A stretch of DNA of 39,417 nucleotides, taken from assembly GCA_021325095.1 (NCBI GenBank), contig JAJPHV010000007.1:1-39417 (forward strand), given 5' to 3'. Source of the stretch: Chloroflexota bacterium (GTDB lineage: Bacteria > Chloroflexota > Anaerolineae > Aggregatilineales > UBA2796). The notes beneath the pieces are model-generated. The model ran no database searches. It saw only the letters and a list, made by a program, of their open reading frames with translations, and had not been told where the DNA came from. Below, piece by piece: positions 25,780 to 32,928 of the stretch. Each line of letters begins with the position of its first letter. Position 1 is the first letter of the stretch. Made by a program: the position numbers and the translations under genes.

Positions 25780-27210
25780 ATGACCGACCAACCTGACACC
25801 GTTCACAGCCAAACAGGCAAACACGCCATCGTCATCGGCGGAAGCATGGCCGGGCTGCTGGCGGCCCGCGTCCTGAGCGACCACTTCGATCAGGTCACGA
25901 TCCTGGATCGAGATCGCTTCCCGGAGGGGCCGGAGGTTCGCAAGGGCGTCCCACAGGCGCATCACATCCACGTCTTGCTGGTGCGTGGCCGTCAGATATT
26001 AGAGCAGCTTTTCCCTGGGCTGGATGCCGAACTGATCGCGGGCGGCGTCAAGCCATTGGAATGGGGTTATGACTCGATCAGCCTGGCTGCCGCAGGTTGG
26101 ATTCCGCGCTTTCACTCCGGGCTGCACAGCTACACGGTCAGCCGTGCCTTCCTGGAATGGGCAGTTCATCAGCGTGTGGCGGCTAACCAGCGTATTCGCA
26201 TTATGGATAGCTGTGAAGCGGTGGGCTTACTGACCGACTCGGCCCGCGCCAGCGTGACAGGCGTGCAGGTCAGGTTCCGGCGAAGCAGTGGTCAGGACAG
26301 CGAGCAATCCATTGACGGCGATCTGGTGGTCGATGCCAGCGGGCGCTCCTCACGTACTCCTGAATGGTTAAAATCCCTCGGCTACCAGGTGCCGCAGGAA
26401 ACGGTTATAAACTCCTTCCTCGGGTACGCCACCAGACTGTTCGAGCCACCCGCAAACTTCAACGGCGACTGGAAACTGATGTTTATCCTTGCTCGACCAC
26501 CCAAACTGGCTCGAGGTGGCATCATCGCGGAGATCGAAACGGGCCATTGGATCGTGTCCCTGGGCGGAGCGGCGCGCGACTATCCGCCGACTGAGGAAGC
26601 GGCCTTCATGGACTTCTGCCGCACGCTGGCCTCGCCTCAGTTCTATGAGACGATCAAAGACGCGAAGCCTGTTTCGCCGATTTACGGCTACCAGCGTACT
26701 GCCAACCAGTTGCGCCACTACGAGCGGCTGACGCGCTGGCCTGAGAATTTTGTGGTGACTGGGGACGCGGTGTGCGGCTTCAACCCCATCTACGGGCAGG
26801 GCATGACTGTTGCCGGGCTGGATGCGCTGCTGCTGGACGCCTGCCTGCGCGAGCAGCGACAGGCGGACAACGGCGCGCGGATCAACGGGCTGGCCTTCCA
26901 GAAACGGCTGGCAAAATCCAACGAAGGCCCCTGGTTGCTTGCCACCGGTGAAGACTTTCGCTATCCCACCACAGAGGGCGGCACGCCCGACGCCATGACG
27001 CGCCTCACCCACCGCTACATGGATCGTGTGATCGAACTGCTCCCGGAAGATGAGGAGCTGTGCCGGTTATTCTTTAATGTGACACACCTGACCCAACCGG
27101 CAACGGCGCTCTTTCAGCCTTACGTGTTGAAAGCGGTTGCCAGGAATCTCTTCCGCCGGGCCAGCACGCCACCCCCGGCACTTTCGCCTTACCCGCAAAG
27201 AGCGGGTTAG
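25780..27210 (+). CDS. FAD-dependent monooxygenase-like oxidoreductase
   Basis: The 476-residue protein starts at ATG 25780 with AGGAG 7 bases upstream. The dinucleotide-binding motif HAIVIGGSMAGLLAARVLSD is at about residues 14-33. GDLVVDASGRSSRTPEWL is the second FAD contact (DG/DASG), and FVVTGDAVCGFNPIYGQGMT is the GD motif that binds the FAD ribityl chain. This is the p-hydroxybenzoate hydroxylase-like/geranylgeranyl-reductase-like flavoprotein group, acting on aromatic or isoprenoid substrates. The substrate here is unknown. Its place between two vWA genes is unexpected; a link to polyisoprenoid carriers used by the nearby glycosyltransferase is speculative. Confidence 0.9.
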   Translation: MTDQPDTVHSQTGKHAIVIGGSMAGLLAARVLSDHFDQVTILDRDRFPEGPEVRKGVPQAHHIHVLLVRGRQILEQLFPGLDAELIAGGVKPLEWGYDSISLAAAGWIPRFHSGLHSYTVSRAFLEWAVHQRVAANQRIRIMDSCEAVGLLTDSARASVTGVQVRFRRSSGQDSEQSIDGDLVVDASGRSSRTPEWLKSLGYQVPQETVINSFLGYATRLFEPPANFNGDWKLMFILARPPKLARGGIIAEIETGHWIVSLGGAARDYPPTEEAAFMDFCRTLASPQFYETIKDAKPVSPIYGYQRTANQLRHYERLTRWPENFVVTGDAVCGFNPIYGQGMTVAGLDALLLDACLREQRQADNGARINGLAFQKRLAKSNEGPWLLATGEDFRYPTTEGGTPDAMTRLTHRYMDRVIELLPEDEELCRLFFNVTHLTQPATALFQPYVLKAVARNLFRRASTPPPALSPYPQRAG

Positions 27211-27246
27211 GGCAGAAATGGTAGAATTGATTTGACCGCATCGGCC

Positions 27247-27287
27247 TTCTCCCCTCTCCAGTTGGAGAGGGGGTTGGGGGTGAGGTC
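27247..27287. repeat. Dispersed palindromic repeat, copy 3 (half form)
   Basis: The inner arms CCCCTCTCCA (27251-27260) and TGGAGAGGGG (27263-27272) are followed by GGTTGGGGGTGAGG. It has the same core as copies 1 and 2 but lacks the left CCTCACC arm. It lies between the oxidoreductase stop and the double-vWA gene, within about 100 bases of non-coding DNA. Confidence 0.88.
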
Positions 27288-27313
27288 AGGTCAAATAGTA
27301 CAGGTCTTGAGTC

Positions 27314-30238
27314 ATGACGTTTGCTAATCCGGTTGCGCTGGTTTTACTGTTAGTCGTTCCGTACTTTGCCTGGCTGGGTTGGCCGCGCGTTGCCTACCGC
27401 CGCAAACGCGACATCGCCAGCCTGATTCTGCGGCTGGTGATCGTCATCTTTCTCATCCTGGGCCTGGCCGGGCTGCAACGGGTGCAGGCCGCCGATAAGC
27501 TGGCAGTGGTTTTCCTGGTGGATGCTTCGGACAGCATCGATCAGGCGGCCCGCGCGCAGCAGACCAAATACATCCAGGATGCGCTGTCCCACATGGGGCC
27601 GGAAGACCGGGCGGGTATCGTCGTCTTCGGCAAGAACGCCCTGGTGGAACGGCCTGTATCCAGTGTCAAGGAACTGAGCGCGATCACCTCTGTCCCCATC
27701 CGGCTCGACACCAATATTGGCGGCGCAATTCGCCTGGGGCTGGCAATGTTCCCGGCAGACACGGCCCGCCGGCTGGTGCTCCTGAGCGATGGCCTGGAAA
27801 CGGTGGGCAGCGCTGTCGAGGCGGCCCGTTTGGCCGCTGCCACCAATGTGCAAATCGACGTTGTGCCCTTGCGACGGCAGGCCGGACCGGAAGTGCTGGT
27901 TTCGGACGTGCGATTGCCGACCACCGTCAACCAGGGCGAAATCTTTGATCTGGGTGTGACCGTCGAAAGCCAGAGCGATACCTCTGTCGATCTGACCATT
28001 CTGTCGGGCGGGGCGGTCATCCAGACCAGGCGCGTGGACGTCAAGAAGGGCACAAACAACTTCGTCATGAGCCTGAAAGCGCCCCGCCAGGGCTTCACCG
28101 ATTTTCAGGTGCGCGTTGACCCGCCCAGTGGCAGCGATACGTTTTACCAGAACAACGAACTGGCGGGCTTCAGCGAAGTGACCGGGCCGCCGCGCATCCT
28201 GATGATCAGCTCGAAGCCGGAAGAAATTGCGGCGCTGCTGCCCGCCCTGCAACAAAGCGGCATCCAGATCGACGTTCAGGGACCGGGCGATCTGCCGATT
28301 GGGCTGGCGCCCCTGGCCGCCTACAAAGCGATTGTGCTGGCGAACGTGTCCGCCACCGACCTGACCGAGCAGCGCATGAAAGTGCTGCAAACTTACGTCC
28401 GAGACCTGGGCGGCGGGCTGGTCGTGATCGGCGGGCCGAACAGCTACGGCGTGGGCGGTTACTTCCAGACGCCGCTGGAGGAGACGCTGCCCGTCGAGAT
28501 GCGCATCAAGGACGAGAAGCGCATTCCGCGCCTGTTGATGGTCTACGTCATTGATCGTTCGGGCAGCATGGAGGAGATCGGGCCAAGCGGTGTCACCAAC
28601 CTGGAACTGTCCAAAGAGGCGACGCGGCGCTCCTTGCAGTTCTTGTTCCCGGCAGACCGGGCCGGTGTGCTTTCCTTCGACAGCAACCCGCAGTGGCTCG
28701 TGCCCATTCAGAACGTCGCGGATCGGGCGGCCATGGAACGCCAGGTCGGGATGCTGCGGCCCGGCGGCGGCACAGACATTCGCGCGGCAGTGTCCGAAAT
28801 TGCCCGCACCGTGCCGAGCGACCCGTCCACGCTCAAACACGTGATCCTGCTGACGGATGGGGGGGCTGATCCCACCGGCATTGTGGACATCGTGCGGCAG
28901 ATGCACGACGCTTACGGCATCACCGTCACGTCCATCGGGATTGGCAAAAATGTACCGTCTTTCATGAGGGACATTGCCGTCGCGGGGCATGGTGTTTATT
29001 ACAACCTGGTCGATTTGCAGACGATCCCGCAGGTGTTCGCGGCGGAAACGGTGCTGGCGACCCGCTCGTACATCGTCGAGCAGCAGTTCACGCCCACCCT
29101 CACCGCCAACAGCCAGATCATGCAGGGCATCGACGCCGTGCCGTCGCTGCTTGGCTACGTGGCGACTACCGCCAAGCAGACGGCCACCGTCGTCCTGACC
29201 GTGCCCGGCTACGACGATCCGCTGCTGGCGTCGTGGCAGTACGGGCTGGGCCGGGCCGTCGCCTGGACTTCTGATGCCGCGCCGCGCTGGAGCAAGAACT
29301 GGGTCAGTTGGGACCAGTACGGGCGCTTCTGGAGCCAGGTCATCCGCTCGACCATCACTGAGGGCCTGAATAACCGCCTGGAAGCCCGCGTGGAACAGCG
29401 CAACGGGCGCTCTGTGCTGGTTGTCGATGCGCGCGATGACCGGGGTGGCTACATCAATGGTCTCGATTTGAACGCAGCGGTGGTTGATCCGCGCCTGCAA
29501 TCGCAGATCATCAAGCTGCAACAGGTCGCGCCGGGCCAGTACGAGGCCGAGTTCGACCCGGAACGCGAAGGCGCATATTTCATCCGCGTGGGTGGCAGCG
29601 GCGGCCCGACTAGTGGCAACATTACCGTTGCGCAGACCACTGGCTGGGTCTTGAGCTACTCGCCCGAATACCGCCTGCGCGACGCCAATCTGAACCTGTT
29701 GGACGACATTACCCGGCTGACCAACGGTCAGGTTGTCGGCGACAAGCCCGAACTGGTCTTCAACCACACCATCCGCGAGGAACGGGCCTCTATGGCGCTG
29801 TGGCCGTTTTTGCTGCTGATCGTGACGGTGCTGCTGCCGGTGGACATTGCCGTGCGGCGCGTGGTCGTTACCCAGAGCGATCTACAGAAGGCGAACGCCT
29901 GGCTGCGTGCGCGGCTGGGCTTGACTGGCGAAGCGCGCCAGGTCGTCCCGTCGGCGCGGATGGCGCGGCTGATGGATGCTAAGGAACGCGCCACGACCAA
30001 CATACCTGCCGCGCCGGTGTCACCGCCTGTAATGCCCATCATCCGGCCCGGCGACACCGCTGCATCCAGAGGGGAACCCGCACCTGCGATGAAGATCGAA
30101 CCATCGCTGCCCGTTCCGCCTGCCGCCAACCCGGCGCGCCAACCCAGACCCGCGCCCTCCAAAGCCGCTCCGACTCCGGTGGATACTTCGTTGGCGTCCC
30201 GCTTGCTGGAACGCCGCCGCAACCGCGAGGATGAATGA
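27314..30238 (+). CDS. Double vWA-domain membrane protein with GATase-like module
   Basis: This 974-residue protein has two N-terminal helices (about 5-22 and 36-54) and a first vWA domain with DASDS at 70-74. A beta-rich CARDB-like stretch follows (about 210-290), then a glutamine-amidotransferase-like module (YVRDLGGGLVVIGGPNSYGV). The second vWA domain carries MIDAS DRSGS at about 414-418 and TDGGADPTG. A transmembrane helix near 827-848 is followed by a Pro/Ala-rich basic tail. Both metal sites look intact. It is the largest vWA protein of the operon and a probable MoxR client. Most of it should lie outside the membrane. Confidence 0.9.
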   Translation: MTFANPVALVLLLVVPYFAWLGWPRVAYRRKRDIASLILRLVIVIFLILGLAGLQRVQAADKLAVVFLVDASDSIDQAARAQQTKYIQDALSHMGPEDRAGIVVFGKNALVERPVSSVKELSAITSVPIRLDTNIGGAIRLGLAMFPADTARRLVLLSDGLETVGSAVEAARLAAATNVQIDVVPLRRQAGPEVLVSDVRLPTTVNQGEIFDLGVTVESQSDTSVDLTILSGGAVIQTRRVDVKKGTNNFVMSLKAPRQGFTDFQVRVDPPSGSDTFYQNNELAGFSEVTGPPRILMISSKPEEIAALLPALQQSGIQIDVQGPGDLPIGLAPLAAYKAIVLANVSATDLTEQRMKVLQTYVRDLGGGLVVIGGPNSYGVGGYFQTPLEETLPVEMRIKDEKRIPRLLMVYVIDRSGSMEEIGPSGVTNLELSKEATRRSLQFLFPADRAGVLSFDSNPQWLVPIQNVADRAAMERQVGMLRPGGGTDIRAAVSEIARTVPSDPSTLKHVILLTDGGADPTGIVDIVRQMHDAYGITVTSIGIGKNVPSFMRDIAVAGHGVYYNLVDLQTIPQVFAAETVLATRSYIVEQQFTPTLTANSQIMQGIDAVPSLLGYVATTAKQTATVVLTVPGYDDPLLASWQYGLGRAVAWTSDAAPRWSKNWVSWDQYGRFWSQVIRSTITEGLNNRLEARVEQRNGRSVLVVDARDDRGGYINGLDLNAAVVDPRLQSQIIKLQQVAPGQYEAEFDPEREGAYFIRVGGSGGPTSGNITVAQTTGWVLSYSPEYRLRDANLNLLDDITRLTNGQVVGDKPELVFNHTIREERASMALWPFLLLIVTVLLPVDIAVRRVVVTQSDLQKANAWLRARLGLTGEARQVVPSARMARLMDAKERATTNIPAAPVSPPVMPIIRPGDTAASRGEPAPAMKIEPSLPVPPAANPARQPRPAPSKAAPTPVDTSLASRLLERRRNREDE

Positions 30239-30241
30239 ACT

Positions 30242-31333
30242 GTGTCTATCGCCCGTCGCCGCCACCAACACGAATCGAACCCCTCGGCCTTCGGCCTGGA
30301 TTGCACGCTGAAGCCGATTCGGTATTCAGCCCCGCAGGGGCTTTGTAATATCAGCCCGGTGCTTCAGCGCCGGGCACAGCACGTTGGGCGCACACTCATC
30401 CCTGCCCTACTTATGCTGCTCCTGGTCGGATGCAGCGGCATCGACCCCAATGCCACGCCGATCAGCATTTTCCCGACCAAAATCCCCGCCGGGACAAAAC
30501 TGCCGACCTTCGTGGCGCTGGATAGCCCCTCGGCCACACCCAATGCAGGGATGCAGCCCACCACACCCGCTGTTCGTCCGACGGTCACGTTCCGCTTTAT
30601 CAACCCGACAGCCGGGCCAACCACCATTCCAACCCTGGATGCCAATTGGAGCGTGCTGTCGAATGGCGTCCAGTACCGGCGGCTGGGCTTCCGTTCTTCA
30701 ACGGGGAATGACATCAGCGTCCTGGTCGTGCGCATCGATCCGAGAGCAGCCGACATCAAAGTCCGCTACGAGCCAAGCCGCGCCAGAATGATTCAGGATT
30801 GGCGGCTGGCGCTGCCCGGTGCAGTGGTGATCGTAAATGCCAGCTTCTATGCTCCGCCAAGTGTACCTGTTGGCCTGGTGGCGGTGGATGGCACACTGTT
30901 CGGCTCGTCTATTCCTCGCCAGGATGGCGGGATGTTCCAGATCAAGAACGGCGCGTTCAAGGTGCGCTCATTGTACCTGGAACCCTACAACAACACGGAG
31001 CGCTTTGATCAGGTCGTGCAGGGCTTCCCGATGCTGATGGTCGGCGGGCAGGTCGCGCCCGCCTTCGATCCCGACCTGTCGAGCGTCACGGCCCGTCGCA
31101 CGGTCATCGCGCAGGACACCCAGGGCCGCATCCTGTTCCTGGTGACGCCGTTCAGCAGCGTAACCCTACCCGATCTGGCACAATGGTTGGGCGTGTCCGG
31201 CCTGAACATCGATTCGGCAGTAAATATGGATGGCGGCGGATCGACCTGCATGTACCTGGCAACAGGCGGGCCATCCCAGTTCACGCAGGGGCTATCGCCT
31301 GTGCCAGTCGTTCTGGCGGTGTATCCACGTTAG
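30242..31333 (+). CDS. Lipoprotein with NAGPA-type phosphodiester glycosidase domain
   Basis: A lipoprotein signal (LIPALLMLLLVGCSG) is followed by a Thr/Pro-rich linker. A domain of about 220 residues then has VVIVNASFYAPPSVPVGLV, TARRTVIAQD and DSAVNMDGGGSTCMYL. The last is the DGGGS motif of the phosphodiester glycosidase (NAGPA/DUF2233) family, which removes sugar-1-phosphate caps from phosphodiester-linked glycans. GTG 30242 is the longest start, but codons up to about 30375 come from a palindromic repeat. GTG 30359 gives a compact signal peptide (LQRRAQHVGRTLIPALL) and may be the real start. It should act at the outer face of the cell. Confidence 0.88.
   Translation: MSIARRRHQHESNPSAFGLDCTLKPIRYSAPQGLCNISPVLQRRAQHVGRTLIPALLMLLLVGCSGIDPNATPISIFPTKIPAGTKLPTFVALDSPSATPNAGMQPTTPAVRPTVTFRFINPTAGPTTIPTLDANWSVLSNGVQYRRLGFRSSTGNDISVLVVRIDPRAADIKVRYEPSRARMIQDWRLALPGAVVIVNASFYAPPSVPVGLVAVDGTLFGSSIPRQDGGMFQIKNGAFKVRSLYLEPYNNTERFDQVVQGFPMLMVGGQVAPAFDPDLSSVTARRTVIAQDTQGRILFLVTPFSSVTLPDLAQWLGVSGLNIDSAVNMDGGGSTCMYLATGGPSQFTQGLSPVPVVLAVYPR
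30306..30375. repeat. Second type of palindromic repeat, at the 5' end of the NAGPA gene
   Basis: Outer arms CGCTGAAGC (30306-30314) and GCTTCAGCG (30361-30369) enclose a hairpin AGCCCC-gca-GGGGCT (30328-30342). A further pair GCCCGG / CCGGGC lies at 30354-30359 and 30370-30375. The sequence differs from the CCTCACCCC family. It is read through in frame by the longest version of the lipoprotein gene. Confidence 0.8.
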
Positions 31334-31347
31334 GGGCATAACATCCG

Positions 31348-32175
31348 ATGAATATTCCGATTGGGATCGTGGAGGCGGGCGCTGTCCAACCGGCTCCGTA
31401 TACGGCGACCTCGCTGGCCGAGGCCGCCACCAAAGAACCGCAAGGCGTCTATACAGTGGGGCGCACCTTCCGGCACGACCAGGTGGTACTCTTCGAGGAA
31501 CATCTGAACCGTCTGGAACGCTCCGCACAGCTTGAACACATGACGCTGTGCCTGGATCGCGCAGGGCTGCGCAGAGCACTGCGTTCACTCATCGAGCAGT
31601 CCGGCTACGTCGACGTCCGTTTCCGCATCACCATCCCGCGCGAGTCACCGCAGCGCCCGATCATTACGCTCGAACCCTTCAATCCCATCCCGAAGGATGT
31701 GCTGGAAAAGGGTGTGCGGGTGGTAACGGTGCGTCTGCGACGGCATAACCCGGCGGCCAAGACGACGGAATGGATGACCACGCGCAAGGCCGCTACCGAC
31801 ACCTTTGAGCCGGGCATTTACGAAGGCATTCTCGTTTCGGACGGCGGCTTTCTGCTGGAAGGCACAAACTCGAATTTTTACGCCATTCGTAATCATACAC
31901 TGCGCACCGCCGACGATAACGCCGTCCTGTCGGGGATTGCGCGGCGTATCCTGCTTACCGTTGCGCCGGACATCGTGCCGGTGGTACTCGAGCCAGTCAA
32001 CGTCAGTGAAATCCCGCGACTGAGCGAGGCGATGCTCACCAGTTCCAGCCGGGGTGTTGTGCCCATCGTCGAGATCGACGGCCAGTGCATTGGGGACGGG
32101 AAACCCGGCCCCTACACCCTTAAGCTGCGCGAAGCATACGAGGCGTGGGTCAACGCGCACCTGGAACCCATTTAG
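31348..32175 (+). CDS. Class IV PLP-dependent aminotransferase-like protein
   Basis: The 275-residue protein has the fold-type IV pattern of branched-chain aminotransferases, D-amino-acid transaminases and aminodeoxychorismate lyase. It shows VYTVGRTFRHDQVVLFEEHLNRL near the start, the Schiff-base Lys147 in WMTTRKAATD, and LLEGTNSNFYAI with the conserved Glu171. LTSSSRGVVPIVEIDG near 230 is the phosphate-side loop. Which reaction it performs cannot be decided from the motifs alone; the short length is more like pabC/dat than ilvE. It ends the second forward run, 14 bases after the lipoprotein gene. Confidence 0.88.
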   Translation: MNIPIGIVEAGAVQPAPYTATSLAEAATKEPQGVYTVGRTFRHDQVVLFEEHLNRLERSAQLEHMTLCLDRAGLRRALRSLIEQSGYVDVRFRITIPRESPQRPIITLEPFNPIPKDVLEKGVRVVTVRLRRHNPAAKTTEWMTTRKAATDTFEPGIYEGILVSDGGFLLEGTNSNFYAIRNHTLRTADDNAVLSGIARRILLTVAPDIVPVVLEPVNVSEIPRLSEAMLTSSSRGVVPIVEIDGQCIGDGKPGPYTLKLREAYEAWVNAHLEPI

Positions 32176-32205
32176 GAGTACGCAGGACAATCTCATCAAA
32201 GGCTA

Positions 32206-32243
32206 CTCTTGGCGAATTCAAACTGAGACGAATTCGCCAAGAG
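32206..32243. terminator. Perfect 14-base inverted repeat between convergent genes
   Basis: CTCTTGGCGAATTC (32206-32219) and GAATTCGCCAAGAG (32230-32243) form a perfect stem with a 10-base loop. It lies 31 bases after the aminotransferase stop and 10 bases after the convergent Cys-rich gene. No long T-run follows on either side, so a bidirectional terminator is likely but not certain. It might also be the edge of an inserted segment. Confidence 0.6.
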
Positions 32244-32253
32244 CCTCGCTAGA

Positions 32254-32805
32254 CTAGGCCCTTAAAACTCCCGCACTTAACAGGTTGACACTGGGTATAG
32301 TCGTGACTAGCGTACACGAGCCTTTACAGGTTCCTCCGCTACACACCAGGACATTGCCCTGGATGATGATGCTACAACTGCCTTCCCCCGCATTACCCAC
32401 ACTATCAGTACAGGAGCACTCCACATTGACACCGCCCCTACTTCTAAAGACCACCTCGGTGTCGTGGATTGTTATTCCTCCGGCAGTGATAATGTCGGAA
32501 AGCAACCGAAGGTGTGCCCGAGGCAGAGGCAAGCCTGGTAATGTGGCCTGACCGGAACGTTTGTGATACTTCTCGAAAGCGCTTTGCGCCGTATCTATGC
32601 CGAAGTCTTCCGGCTCAAAAATATCGGCAAGCAGGGCGCTGGCTTTTTCGTGACCTTCCGCTTTCTTGAGCTGCTCCTTGAAGGTTTTCATGTCAGGGAT
32701 CGGATACTCAAGACTTGCAAGAAGCCCGTATGCCTGGTCGGTTTCTGGTGGCAAGAGACTGCGTAGAAATGAGCCGATAAGCACGTCACGATTAGGGTTA
32801 TTCAT
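32254..32805 (-). CDS. Unknown protein with Cys-rich C-terminal segment
   Basis: I do not recognise this 183-residue protein. ATG 32805 is preceded by GGAGG 5 bases upstream, which decides the start. The first 85 residues are acidic/helical (FLRSLLPPETDQAYGLLASL, MKTFKEQLKKAEGHEKA). Then comes LPGLPLPRAHLRLLSDIITA, and a C-terminal region holds six Cys at 130, 132, 144, 155, 160 and 164 amid Gly/Ser/Thr/Val. This is a leader-plus-core-like layout, but no modifying enzyme is adjacent. Metal binding or disulfides are equally possible. Base composition is clearly poorer in GC than the neighbouring genes, and inverted repeats lie on both sides, which hints at transfer. Confidence 0.7.
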   Translation of the reverse strand: MNNPNRDVLIGSFLRSLLPPETDQAYGLLASLEYPIPDMKTFKEQLKKAEGHEKASALLADIFEPEDFGIDTAQSAFEKYHKRSGQATLPGLPLPRAHLRLLSDIITAGGITIHDTEVVFRSRGGVNVECSCTDSVGNAGEGSCSIIIQGNVLVCSGGTCKGSCTLVTTIPSVNLLSAGVLRA

Positions 32806-32849
32806 TTCGTCCTCCGAACTACACCTGGCGAATGAACACACTGATCATC

Positions 32850-32905
32850 GAATTTGATGCACTCCACTTATGGTCAGTGGAAGAGCGTCGGAGTGCAGTG
32901 AATTC
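32850..32905. repeat. Imperfect long inverted repeat upstream of the Cys-rich gene
   Basis: GAATTTGATGCACTCC (32850-32865) and GGAGTGCAGTGAATTC (32890-32905) are complementary at 13 of 16 positions. A nested CCAC / GTGG pair lies at 32864-32867 and 32877-32880. The element sits in the 87-base gap between the Cys-rich gene start and the class I aminotransferase stop. It could be a terminator for the aminotransferase, an operator for the Cys-rich gene, or an end of an insertion. Confidence 0.55.
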
Positions 32906-32928
32906 AGCCCATCCCGGACAAGCGCCTG

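Noticed and set aside
27350..29767. 805-codon minus-strand open frame opposite the double-vWA gene
   Set aside because: It is a by-product of high-GC codon usage; the plus-strand frame has intact vWA motifs, while the minus-strand product has no recognisable domain.
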